Assembly (NCBI RefSeq): GCF_014529535.1
Contig: NW_023503423.1
Location: 2,466,473 to 2,530,472 of the forward strand
Origin: Bradysia coprophila
Lineage: Eukaryota; Arthropoda; Insecta; Diptera; Sciaridae
Reading direction: 5' to 3'
Length of the DNA stretch: 64,000 nt
The notes below the pieces were generated by a model that worked only from the letters and a program-made list of their open reading frames with translations, did no database searches and had not been told where the DNA came from. Below, in pieces: positions 11,861 to 23,296 of this stretch. The stretch's first letter is position 1. Every line of letters begins with the position of its first letter. Made by a program: the position numbers and the translations under genes.

Positions 11861-11879
11861 GCATCGCGTTATAGTGTAA

Positions 11880-12260
11880 CTTTCCATCTGAAGTACATTT
11901 AATAACTGAAGCACTCGGATACTTTTATTCATCTTGAAACGATATATCCAATTCCTTCACTGGTAAAATATGGTGTTTTAGTTTACGAGCGATGTAAAGG
12001 GTTTTCGCTAGTATGGGAATGGCCACATTCCCTCACTAGTAAAGTAATAGTAGATTACGTTGGATGCTGCGAAAGTAGTTACACGAGGACACAATTTTGT
12101 GATACGAGCAAACTAACAAGTAAGTAACAATCTTGTTGCTCAAAAAAACGAGTGAGTTTGCGAGTTCAACAAAATTGTGTCCGAGAGCAACGAATTACGT
12201 CGCAGCATCCAAGATATTCTGGTTTATTGCCTGCTCATGCGAAAATTGACTATTACACGG
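11880..12260. repeat. Foldback repeat, CTCACTAGTAAAGTA family, with nested hairpin
   Basis: 11880-12060 resembles the foldback element at 39019-39336: TTTACGAGCGATGTAAAGGGTTTTCGCTAG, CACATTCCCTCACTAGTAAAG, and a TACTTTTATTCATCTTG-like stretch. Next to it, 12062-12212 forms its own inverted repeat: GGATGCTGCGAAAGTAGTTA against ACGTCGCAGCATCC, and ACACAATTTTGT against ACAAAATTGTGT. A block at 12230-12262 is the reverse complement of 13870-13898 (AGCCGTGYAATAGTCAATTT), a further dispersed repeat. Confidence 0.6.
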
Positions 12261-12262
12261 CT

Positions 12263-12735
12263 GTTCCGCGAATTTCGTATGATCTACCTTCGTGCGAACT
12301 CAAAGAAAAACCTTTCCTTCATATAAGGACTTGATCGAATTTTCTTTATTAATTTATTTCTGATTTCAATAGTTAAATTTTGGAGTGCTTATTCAATCAC
12401 TCAAAAATCATGGAACTATGAATGTTTAGAAAAAAAAATTACGAAAAGTTCATCAACACCAAAAAACACCACATCAAAAATATAGCAATGGCTCACACTT
12501 CGCTAAAGGGATATTTTATAAATAAAATCAATCATATCATCACTGAAAAAATTCAATACTTCGCGTCGTTGTAGAATTTAGTTTCAATTTTTAATGTCGT
12601 TAAAAACGTAACAAAGATAAAATTGTGCTTTCGAATATTGATTTTAATTTCATTTTGGATATTTAGAAAACAAAGCGAAAATTTTCATTACCTGAAAGAA
12701 CTGTCAAAGTCAAAAGAACCCAAAATGTGTCCTAG
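12263..12735. other. Intergenic, nothing recognised
   Basis: Very AT-rich sequence with no recognisable gene or repeat. Confidence 0.45.
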
Positions 12736-13842
12736 TGCACAGAGAGAAATCCTGGATTAGATTTAAATCTTTTTCGGATTACATATAGGACCAAATTTAT
12801 TTTTGGATTGAAATCTAATTTTTCGAAAGATTACTTGCATTTAATCTTTCGAAAATAATCTGTCAATGGATTAGATCGAAATCTTCTAAGAGATTACAAT
12901 TTTTTTTTATTTTGAAATTAAAAATTTGTTTTCAACATTTATTTGAATATTGAATCAGATTTACTTGTTTTATTTATTCTGAAATTGGGAATTTTATTTG
13001 TTTAGTTTAAATTAAATGTTTTTTTTTACTTACTTTGATCAGGATTTGAACTCTTTCACCTCGGTACCTCCGTATCTCCAGTCCTGTACTTTACCACTGA
13101 GCTATTGGGTTCTTAATCTTAGCAAGATTTAATTTCGAACCGTTGTTACGGAGATTTTAATCTTTCAAAGATTAAAAAATAATCTTCTGAACGAAACCTT
13201 TGTACCGACTGAGGTAACCATCATAGTAAACGAGTTCAAATCCTAATCGAAGGCAACATTTTTTTTCTTCATTTTTTTAATTATTATATTTCATAAATCT
13301 GGATAAGCAACGATAAGGAAGTTGAGCCTGACAAAAGTATTGAAAAGTAGGAAAATATTATAATAAAACGATATTTTGCGCCCCATATTTAATTGTACAA
13401 TTGATTAAGAAGTATAACAGACCAATTTGCATGGAAGAATTTATTTAATTTTGCAACGATTTTCAACTCAAATTAATATTCCTAAAGAAAAGCAAAAAAA
13501 GGTCTCAAACATTTATGTGCTGTGGTTTTTAGTTTTACTTTGAATCGCTAACATATGACAAAAAATTACACATCTACCATCTACTAGATTCTAATCATAA
13601 ACTCTAGGTACCATAACAACGTTCTTTAAAAAAAAAAAAATCCGTGGCAAAATTGTCTATAGTTAACTTCACTTCTCACTGCTACTATCAATTTTAGCCA
13701 TTTTAATCCGAAACGTAATCTATCGAAAGATTTAATTTTTGTAATCTTTGAAAAAAGATTGAAATGAAATCTTTAGAAAAATTTAAAATGTTCGTAATCT
13801 TTCCAAAGATTACACATTTAATCTGACTTTTTTCTCTGTGTG
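12736..13842. mobile_element. 1.1-kb inverted-ended element with tRNA-like segments
   Basis: Begins ACAGAGAGAAATCCTGGATT and ends AATCTGACTTTTTTCTCTGT. Both ends are built from many variants of AGATTAAATTT / GATTACAATTT (12757-12900 and 13690-13825). Inside, on the minus strand at about 13114-13040, is a tRNA-like stretch with an A-box-like TAGCTCAGTGGTAAAG and a B-box-like AGTTCAAATCCTG. A second B-box-like GAGTTCAAATCCTAATCG lies on the plus strand near 13223. No protein is encoded. I read it as a composite non-autonomous element carrying tRNA-derived pieces. Confidence 0.55.
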
Positions 13843-14315
13843 TAATGGATCATTTTCGCAGGGGGTATACAGCCGTGCAATAGTCAATTTTCGCATGGGG
13901 AAGGCAATAAAAGTATTAGATATATCTTCATGTTTTTTGTAGTCAAAGTGTGTAATCATTACACACTCTTGACTAAAAAATGGAAAAGTGTGTATTTGCA
14001 AAAATGTATTTCCTAGCAGAGCACCAAATACCGGCACAGTACTTCGACTCGTTTCCTAACATTATCTACACACATTGACGTGTATAACACATCAATTTCG
14101 ATAATTATTTTTGTCTATTGACTACACCAGACCTGAATATTCATTCTTTAGTAATTCAGTTTTAAAAAACAAGAAAGATGTCAATAACTACTATAACTGT
14201 CTTTGGAGAGATTGGTGAGGAGTTTTTAGTATTTTTTTTTCATTGAAATAGTGAAATAGTTGTTTAAGACAAATATCGCGAGTTGTCGCCCGAACGAAGT
14301 GAGCTTGTTTGATAG
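13843..14315. other. Upstream region of the DGAT2-like gene
   Basis: Starts with a copy of a dispersed repeat (ATGGATCATTTTCGCAGGGG, also at about 45169-45190) and continues as unique AT-rich sequence. No gene recognised. Confidence 0.5.
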
Positions 14316-14322
14316 TATAAAA
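14316..14322 (+). promoter_or_regulatory. Candidate TATA box of the DGAT2-like gene
   Basis: TATAAAA 108 bases upstream of the first ATG used for the acyltransferase at 14430. The spacing allows a 5' UTR of roughly 80 bases. Only sequence resemblance supports it. Confidence 0.4.
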
Positions 14323-14429
14323 TGTTTTAGATTTGAAGGTACATACTAGAAAGGATCAATAAAGACAGACTTCCTTCGCACTTCCGAATTCTATTCTACT
14401 TAGTTTAAACATTAAATTCAATCGAAATT

Positions 14430-15550
14430 ATGGCCAGTTTGGACGATTTTCAGCGCATCATCATTCCAGTTTTATTTTTGTTCACTCTTCTAATTTTTGC
14501 ATTGAGTCTTCCTGTCCTTATTGTTTTGGTGGTATGCTCATCGGTAAAATCAAATACAAACGGAATTTTATCGTCTGTCGTATGTTCGTTTCAGATCTTT
14601 GGTAATGTCTACGTAAAAGTTGTCTGTTCCATTTATTTGGTATTTTATATCTCCGGTTTTTTACGGAAGGTAACAGATCGCGGTGGAAGAAGAGCGTGAG
14701 AACAAACGATACAGAAATTTGACATTAAAGTCATGCTAATTGAAATTATTGTTAGATGTCAATGGGTACGAAACTGGTGGTTATGGAAATGGCTTCTGAA
14801 TTACTTTCCAGTAGATTTAGTAAAAACAGCCGACCTGTCACCCGATCACAATTATCTCATCTGTATCTTCCCACATGGATATTTAAGGTAATGCTCTGTG
14901 AAATGAAAGCCCATAAAATAGTAAAACTCCACAAGAGACTCTCGTTTAGCATCGGTGCCTTTCTGAATTTCGCTTCGAATCATTCGAAATGGTCGACATT
15001 ATTCCCTGGCATTCGTCCCAGACTCACATCTCTGGTCATGAACTTTAACTTTCCAGCATCTCGTGAACTGTATCTATCCCTTGGAAAGAGTACAGTTTCA
15101 GCCGCATCGCTCACGGCTCTACTGACGCAATCAAATGACCCTAGAGATCCATCGAATCGTGATGGATGTACGGCAAGTGCGGTCGGATTAATAGTTGGTG
15201 GCGAGCGAGAGCAACGCATTGCAGCCAACGACACGTACAAATTTGTGCTGAAAAATCGTAAAGGCTTCGTCCGTATCGCATTAAAGACGGGAGCATCACT
15301 TGTTCCAGCTATTTCATTCGGTGAAAATAATACTTTCGATTTGAATGGATGGCGATTCCGTTTCAACGGTCGCGTTCCCATTACTACTGTTGTCGGAGCA
15401 CCGATTCGTGTGCAAAAAAATCCGCATCCGGACGATGATGAAGTCAACGAGGTTCATGAACTATTTTGTAAGGCGATCAGAGTATTGTTTGAAGAACACA
15501 AAGGGCATTACGTTGAGAATTCTGATAAAGTTCAGTTAGAATTGGTGTGA
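14430..15550 (+). CDS. DGAT2/MOGAT-family acyltransferase, 4 exons
   Basis: Diacylglycerol or monoacylglycerol O-acyltransferase of the DGAT2 family, which makes triacylglycerol at the ER and lipid-droplet surface. Exons: 14430-14531, 14595-14695, 14756-14887 and 14950-15550, about 311 aa. Exons 1-2 encode two hydrophobic segments; then come GGRR, QWVRNWWLWKWLLNYFP, and across the third intron IFPHGYLSIGAFLNF. FPHG stands where vertebrates have HPHG. Further hallmarks are FPGIRP, GLIVGGERE, RKGFVRIAL, GASLVPAISFGEN and PITTVVGAPI. Two oddities: the segment between SFGEN and PITTVVG is about 50 residues shorter than usual, and the stretch before IVGG is about 10 residues longer. All splice phases agree. 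A likely polyadenylation signal is at 15652. Family is certain; substrate is not. Confidence 0.9.
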
Positions 15551-17023
15551 CGGAAAGTGATTAGCATTGGCGAGAATCAGATTCAACAAACCAAAACTGA
15601 AGTCACTAAAAAATGGAACACTCATGCATGGAGTACTTGGGTGTTCTAATCAATAAATCTTAGGAGGCTTAGCGATAAATAAGATAAACGTTGTTGCCAA
15701 TTTTTATTATCTAATGATGAATGTTGTGAATGTATATTTGTGATATAAAGCGCTTAATAAATTTTATATGCTTCTTACTGGCGGGCCTACTCAATAGGCC
15801 TAATAGGCCTCACTATTTTACAACGCAGATGAGATATTTCTCATCTCAGCTGAAACTTCGGGAGCATTTGTTGTGAAAATGGTTGTGAAAACGGTTGTGT
15901 TGACCTCAGAAAAAAAGCTGAAAATTACATTTTCTCGGGTGACATGTTGCCCTCGCTACGCTCTTCTGGATACAAACAACACCCTTAAAATGGAATTTCC
16001 AACTTTTATTCCCTCGGTGAACGAATGACTGTTTCCTATTTTTGTGTGTTAATTTCCTATGTGATTACCTCTTTGTCTTTGCTTTAAATTATATTGCTTC
16101 TCTAAATAACCATTTTTTAAGGCCAGATCATGGTCGTATACATCGCAAATGGTAACCATAACCTTACGGCCACTTGTACCTTTGCGATGTATAAGACCAT
16201 AAACTGGCCTTAAAAACGAATATTTACAGAAGGAATACAATCAAGAGCATAGAGAGATAATATAGGAACATAGGATAACATAGAAATAGGAAATAGTTAT
16301 TTGTTCACCGAGGGAATAAAAGTCGGTCGTATACATCGCAATGGTGTAAAGAGCCATGAACTGGCCTTTAACTCATAACAGGGCCGTTTAGACTTTCGTA
16401 TTTTTAAGCCGTAAAAATTCCACATTCCCTATTTCAAACGCACTGTCAGTGCTGTGCTACTTCCCAATAAATATTATCTCTCCCAATCAAGCGCGCCGAC
16501 GCGACTTTACGGTATTCGTCGTATGGGGTGCGTATAGAGACAAAACCATACGCTAAATAAATAACAAATATTATTTAGGAACCTAATGAGGTATTTTATA
16601 CGAAAACCTTTGTCGTGATCGTATAGGACATTGCTCTAAACGATTTTGCTCGCACAACTGGAAAACTCTGTAAAAAGCCATTTAATACAAAATAGTACTC
16701 TATTTGGCAGTTGTCGACTATGATCACTTTTGCTTGAAGTGCGTTGCCGGTACGCGTGAATATCGTTATTCAAAACACGAAATCCTTTTGTTTATTACAA
16801 ATAACGTATAACGTCGGGATGTTCGTACTACCAATGACGAAAATAATAACGTTATTCGGGACCCCTGCTTAGAACCGATCGTTTCAAAGCAAATATTTAT
16901 TTCGTTTCGTTTTTTTTAAAACATTATTTGTTAGACATTAGGCTTTAAAATTATACTGCAGATGTGAGGTTAGCTTGATTTAGATCTAGCTGAAAAAATT
17001 CCAGTCTTGTGTTTCTTTTTATG
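15551..17023. other. Convergent intergenic region with small hairpin elements
   Basis: Lies between the 3' ends of the DGAT2-like gene and the carboxylesterase. AATAAA at 15652 serves the first. TTTATT at 16896 (AATAAA on the minus strand) could serve the second. Holds a TTAAGGCC hairpin at 16117-16213 and a half copy at 16322-16372. No gene seen. Confidence 0.5.
16117..16213. mobile_element. 97-bp TTAAGGCC hairpin element
   Basis: TTAAGGCCAGATCATGGTCG at the left and ATAAGACCATAAACTGGCCTTAA at the right, with inner GTATACATCGCAAATGGTA against TACCTTTGCGATGTATA. Flanked by TTAA, as are the copies at 10655-10714 and 17184-17246. Confidence 0.8.
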
Positions 17024-20000
17024 TTACAACCAGGGTCTGACGCTGTCATAAATCGAATCCCAGAATTTTATTCTTTCATCTCGCGAGCCATCCATTGGCT
17101 TTAGACCGTCATTGGTAATTTCGATGCCAGCGTTACAGTTTACGGTGGGCATCGGCAATCTGGCAATATAAAATTTATTTCACTTAAGGCCAGGTTAAGG
17201 CGTTTACTATCGCAAATGTTTACATTGCGCTAGCAAGACGCCTTAACATGATCTAAAATAGAACGAAAACTGAAAAATGCATAATTCTGGGCCCTTCTAA
17301 TCACTACAAACTTGAAACCATAACGGATTTATCATATTTATCGATGCAGAACGATGAAACCGGTATGTTTTCTGTCAAATTAGTTTCGTACAGATAAAAT
17401 GGATTGTCAAATTCTGAAATATTTAGTTTACATACCGGCGCTAAACTCCTGTTAAGAATCGGCATGAAAACGAATCAGAAATTTTGATAGCTGTCCAGAG
17501 AACATCTCATACTGCACTTGGTATACAATTTTTTTGGTCAGTCTGGTGACCTGAGGCGTCATCTACCTCATTGCATGAAAATTTTCTCCTGTCACGTCAT
17601 ACATTTTATCTCAAAAATTCACATCGAAGTGCTGAACACTCACACTTTAAGAGGCATCGATGTTTACCTAAAATTGTTGCTTACATTTGGGTGTAGGTAT
17701 TCCACATGTTTATGCAACAGGGTAAACTGATCTCATCATAAGAATACAATTTTGGTGGGCTACGTTTGTTTATTTCGTTTTTTTTGTTCCACACGTATCC
17801 CACCACATAGAAGTAGCGTTTTGTCTTTACGTTTCTTCATTTCCGACACTCTTTACGTTTCTTTTGTTGACAACATATAGAATAGGGTGTAGCGGTTTTT
17901 ACAAAATGTCTTAGCTCTTTTAAGGCTCATCCGGAAATCCACTCAGCTGGTCCATCTGATCATTTTATGGAAGAAAAAAAAATTACAACTTTTAATTTTG
18001 TGCTGCCGCCAGATCGATTTTCGAAAATTTCGTCGTTTTCGGTCCACGTCACATATATCGATTTTTTACTTAGCTTAGAAAAAGTTTAAAATTAAAGGTT
18101 TCGTATTGTCAGAACCTGGGAATACATTCTAAGCTAAAAAATGTTTGATTTGAGGTAATCCCACTTTCGCCACCAATATTCCATGTACCAAAAACACAAC
18201 TTTTTGTCAGGTAAATATCAAATGTAGGTGTCCCAAATCAAATCAGATGTTGTATTTGACTCACCGCGGTCCATTTAGCATATTTAAAGTTTAATTTACA
18301 TTTTTGGACATTTTCATCAAATTTTGTGGCAAGATTAAAGTCTCAAAATCACCATCGGGGAACTTTGACAATCAGTCATGAACTCAAAAAATAATTTTTT
18401 AGACTTGATCATTTTTATAAAATAATCTGTGAACCCTGGAGATTAGATTACCATGTTGACTCAACTTTTTATGTACACTGAGCCCACCGTAAAAAATCGA
18501 TATATGTGACATGGACCGAAAACGCCGAAATATTCGAAAATCGATCTGGCGGCAGCACAAAATTTAAGTTTGAAAATTTTTTTTCTTCCATAAAATGATC
18601 AGATGGACCAGCTGAGTGGATTTCCGGCTGAGCCTTAAAAGAACTAACACATTTTGTAAAAACCGCTACACCCTAGTAGAACGATGTGGAACAATAAAAC
18701 TGTAGAATGCTAACCGATTGCAAACTTAAATTGAGTTGAGTTTATGACTAGCCATTTGTGGTTAATTGTTTCCTTGCCACTGTCGCCATGGCCTTACGAG
18801 ATGTTGGCAAAAATATTTCTTTAAAACTTTTGAGGGATTATGAAATTGCATTGCACTGTCGTCTCTCAGATCGAAAGAGTGGCAGAAACCATTTCGCTAA
18901 TTTATTTTCTTTTAAGAGCTAAGACATTCACGGTCGATATTGCGTTCTTATATTTGTGAAAAAGGATTCTGGTCGAGAGACATAGTCAAAAGTAAATTAA
19001 AATCCAGTATTTAAAAGACGCCTAAATGTATGCTGTTCAGCAATGGTGACTCGTAAGTTTTTATCTTACCCAGTTTTACAGTAATCCGTGAACATTTTCG
19101 GTACAAACTGAAAAGCTCTCAGCGTTTTTTTATTTATCGGATCAGTTGGATTTGCCAGAACATTCGCATATAGGTCTGAATACTTTTTCGACCTGTTTGT
19201 CAATCAAAAGTTACTTTAGAAGTCTTTACTATTTAGATATGGCGAAACTTACAAAAATAGATATAGCATGTCCTCGGCATGGGACATTCCAGGCAAATAT
19301 TCGATGTTTGCTTGCAATTTGACGACATTCAGTTTCAAGTTTAAGTTGATTCTAGTGGGAGAGAAGTAGAACAGCCTTTGAGTCAGTTTCTGTCAAAGAG
19401 TGCTCATGGATCGCGATAACCAGTCAATATGAACTGATCTGTGGGTTATGCTGTCAAAAATTTATGAGACATTCAGAGTAAACCTAGTCCCATTTTAACG
19501 GACGACCTACAGATTTGTTAGAATTAACTGGTCAGAAATCGCTCTCAGTGAACGTGAACACGTCTGAGCGCAAAAGACTTTTGCAACCAGACAATTTGTC
19601 TCAGACAAATGGTAAGCAACGCTCCTCGGGCTGGAGTAAAGCGTGTTGAACGATTGACATTTTGGTTTTGGAACCAGCGTCGCTTATCATTTCTCTGCTT
19701 GCAACGGTAGCACACAGTAAATACGCTCACTGCTCATCAGAATTTTTCCAAAGATTTTTGTTTGAAAATATTTCTTCCATGGAGCACTTACACATAGCGA
19801 GATGTTCTTGCATACTTTGAATGCAATTCAAATGATTTATTGACCGGATGCACGAAATTCATGTCTGAGCTCATTTCGAAGTAATTAATGAAATTTTCTT
19901 CGTTTGGTTGTAAATCTTCTAATTTTTCGTGACCGAAATAGAAGGCGTAGATCTTCCTTACAGCATCTTGATATACCTGAGAACGTCAATTAGAAAATAT

Positions 20001-23000
20001 TTAAAATATTGAAACATCAAAAATATGCGTTGAGAAAGGGTGCAGACTACAGTACGTCGGTGCCTTTAATAATGGCTGCGGGGCTATAATTTGTCCAAGA
20101 AAGTCTGTGCAAGTCCACACCTAGACACTTCGACAAAAAATATTTGTGAATAGCGTGAATAGTGTCACATCCGTGGCGCACGTTTTTCAGTTCATTCGAT
20201 AACTCCCGTGAAGGTAAAATGATGACATTTTTCAAAATATAGACGTGATAACAGATGGCGTTGCGTCCGCTCGAACTTTCTACATCCGTCGTAGAGAAAA
20301 TGTGACAGAAAAAAAAATAAAAACTGGTTCTCGGGCTAAGTTAGTTGCACTCAAAAAGAAAACAAAATGAACCACCATCTGCAATTGCCGATTTAACAGC
20401 TGTTGCTGATTCGGCACAAGCTTGTCGTTTAGTGAGGTATCTTTCACACCTTTCAACATTCACAATACTTATGTGACAGTTTATCTGTCAAATCGAATGA
20501 CAGGGTGTCTCCCATATTATATGCGAGAGGCGTAACATGACAAAAACGCTAAGCGGAAGCAATTCCGTTACTAAGAAGTACAAAATCATACATAGAAAGC
20601 AATGACATCTGTTGATCGTGAAAATCGTTAATAGTCTTGAGTAAAATTTGAAATTTGGAAGCTACCCGCCAATCTGTATCGACGCGCCAACAGCATATGG
20701 CATATAGTGCAACACTCGACATCGAGTAGACTGTCAATTTTATCAATGAAAGTCTAGAACAGGTATGGTCGATCGGCGAATTCGTCTTAAACGCACTCAC
20801 ATTTTATGTCAAAATAATAGGAAAATGAGTGCGTTTAAGCACGAAAATCAAATTTTTATGTCCTCCGGGCGGACAATAGACCATAACTGTTTTACACTTT
20901 CATTGAATTTTATCAAAAGAGACAGATAGTGTTCCCTAAAGTTAGGTGGAGGTTGTTTAATGAAAATTAGTCACACAAACGCATTTGGTCACACAAAAAA
21001 TTACCGAAGAATTCGGCGACAAAGTCAATCCCCTAAACGGTAACCCAATGTTGGAATAGTTATCTTTTAATGGCTCATACCAAAAGTACATAGGATAGGC
21101 GACCAATAGAGCCAAACTTTCCTGCAGAAGAAAGTTATTTTTGTTTTCAACACAAGTGATGGGCAATACTCACCAAACTAGTTGCACCAAACATTGATTC
21201 GACATCAACTTTGGTTGTTTCGTAGATGTCCAAAGGACGTCGGATCAAAAATGGGTCTTCTGCTATTGTTTCATCTGTTTTGTTTTGTAACATAAAAAAA
21301 TGGAAAATAGAAGTTACCATGGAAATGATAGTCTCAATCTGGTGCCAGGTGAGAGTTTTCTTTTCAAATGATTGGAACTTTTGCTCCACACTTGAGTATT
21401 GAACATGCATTTCCCTTTGAACGTTTTTTTAAGCGAACAGTATGAGTCATCCTGTATTACTTGTAAAACATGTCACTAAATGTCAACATTTGAGGCAATA
21501 ATATTAATTGCACGGAAAAGTTGTACAAACGAGTCAGAGAAGTGATAACATATGGCGTTGCTCACCATTAACGCAGCAGCAACCCCATCTGATATCATTT
21601 CTCTGCAACGTGCATGAACATACGCTCTCTTTGCTTAGAATACTCAAGTTTCATGTCAATGATATGACGTAAAGTTTTCTGGATCAAACAGTTCACAGTT
21701 CCCGTTATCATTTCTCTGCGCTGAATCAAAGTCTATAAACGCTGAAGGTAATGCAAATGCGCAATTACGCACGGATTCTACATTCAGATGAATTTAGTTT
21801 CGTTATGTTGTCTACATATTGAATTCGCTTCCGTCAAGTTGCCGCCTCAAAGTCTGGATCCGAAATTTCTCTGATCCACTTGCAGGGTTTGCACTACCTT
21901 CAGTATACTTAGGGTAGAATGGTCTTACGAACTTTCAATTACAACACCGAAGTATAGATGTATCAAGCCCCGTTCCAAAGACATGACAGGAGCGTTTTGC
22001 AAAATCAGATCGACAGGCGCATTCAACATGAATTCCAGTACATCTTGTCCGGTCGCTTGTGCATCCAATTTGAAAACGTCTTTGAACAATTCGACGTGAT
22101 CGTTCGGCTCACAGAACGCGAACATTGAAAAGGCTGAACCGCTCATCGCAATCGCACGTTTCATAAATTTCCTAGATTTTTCGGACAGCAGGTGCAGATG
22201 CGTTGCGACTCCACCTGAGAAATTCGAATTAAGGTTTCAATATGAAAGCACATCAATCTTGTGGTTATGATCAACCGTCATCCCAGTGCATATCGCTTAT
22301 AGAATGCATGTGTCGTGTGTAACAAATCTTACCGGCACTTTCACCAAAAACTGTTATCTTGCTCGGGTCACCACCAAAATATCTGATGTTCTGATGGATC
22401 CATTCAAGAGCCATTTGTTGATCCTTGAATCCCATATTGCCCGTATAACCCTTCACATCAAAGTTAGCAAAACCCCACGGTCCCAGGCGATAGTTGAACG
22501 TAACAAGTATTACATCGTTGTCGACAATAAAATCAGGTCCATAGAATCCATCGGTACCATCACCTTCCGTAAAGGCACCACCGTGTATGAAAAACATTAC
22601 CGCCTTTTTAGCACAGAGTTGGTCATCACTTGTCACTGTTTTTAAGAAAGACAATAATTAAACAATCTTCGACGCACGATACGAAAGGATCAGAGCCTTT
22701 AACGACACCAGTTCACAGAGTTTACTGCTCGAGAGATGTGAACGAATTAGGACATTTACAGTGTACCACCTTCTGGACCTCACCTGTAGTGAAAACATTC
22801 AAGTAGAGGCAGTCCTCGCTCTGGGTGCTGTTTAGTGGGAACAATTGCGATTGATGGAGTACCAGACAGGAATTCCCATAGTCGATCGCTTGAAAGATTC
22901 CTGACCAAGGAGAAATCGGAACAGGAGGCTAAAGCGAACACGAGATGGGATTATGTTACCAGCAACAATCTAGTTAATTGTCGACCAGTGGAATAATTCG

Positions 23001-23296
23001 ACGGTCAAGTCAGGAAGAACATCTTCAAGCTACAGATACTCTCACAACTTTGGTCAATAACAACTCGAGTCTAATGTCAACCAGCCATGTACCTTAAATC
23101 TCAAATCACCAACGGGTGGCTTTGCGTACGGTATGCCTCTGTACGCGATATACTCTGTATTCTTCAATAATGTGCGTAGCACGACGCCACGCACATAACC
23201 GCTATCCGTTTTAACCAGCAGATTGTCACAGTTCATCGTTGTCACTGTGGTACTTAACAGGAACAGCAAGAATGTTAATCGATCTCCTGGCAGCAT
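17024..23296 (-). CDS. Secreted carboxylesterase (alpha/beta hydrolase), 10 exons
   Basis: Type-B carboxylesterase; such enzymes hydrolyse lipid esters, hormones or xenobiotics outside the cell or in the ER lumen. Minus-strand exons: 23296-23093, 22928-22784, 22635-22333, 22214-21933, 21274-21174, 21121-21005, 19976-19792, 19375-19253, 19192-19070 and 17159-17024, about 572 aa, the usual family length. An N-terminal hydrophobic signal (LTFLLFLLSTTVTT) precedes YRGIPYAKPPVGDLRF, SEDCLYLNVF, FFIHGGAF and NYRLGPWGF. The nucleophile elbow is GESAGG, with its glycine split by an intron. GATSLES supplies the likely acid residue and PGMSHAED the histidine. The protein ends in IKFWDSIYDSVRPWL. The exon 4 donor (A|GTTCGT) and the exon 8 acceptor are weak but phase-consistent. 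The last intron carries a 789-bp transposon. Substrate unknown. Confidence 0.93.
17184..17246. mobile_element. 63-bp TTAAGGCC hairpin element in the esterase last intron
   Basis: TTAAGGCCAGGTTAAGGCG at the left and AAGACGCCTTAA at the right, with inner CGCAAATGTTTACATTGCG. Third full member of the TTAA-flanked family, 25 bases upstream (in gene sense) of the last esterase exon. Confidence 0.7.
17885..18673. mobile_element. 789-bp TA-flanked inverted-repeat transposon
   Basis: The left end is GGGTGTAGCGGTTTTTACAA and the right end is its reverse complement. Arms of about 185 bp run through CCACTCAGCTGGTCCATCTG, TGCTGCCGCCAGATCGATTT and CACATATATCGATTTTTTAC. Direct TA dinucleotides flank the ends at 17883-17884 and 18674-18675. 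TA duplication and the size suit a Tc1/mariner-type non-autonomous derivative. No transposase frame was seen. It sits in the last intron of the carboxylesterase. Confidence 0.88.

Noticed and set aside
13040-13114. Functional tRNA gene on the minus strand
   Set aside because: The A- and B-box-like motifs are present, but I could not form a convincing acceptor stem or anticodon arm, and it lies inside a repeat.
20047-20800. Two open stretches on the minus strand inside the esterase locus, considered as extra esterase exons
   Set aside because: The flanking exons join in phase (NSS to VYQDAV) and already give the standard esterase order and length; these stretches fit no family position.
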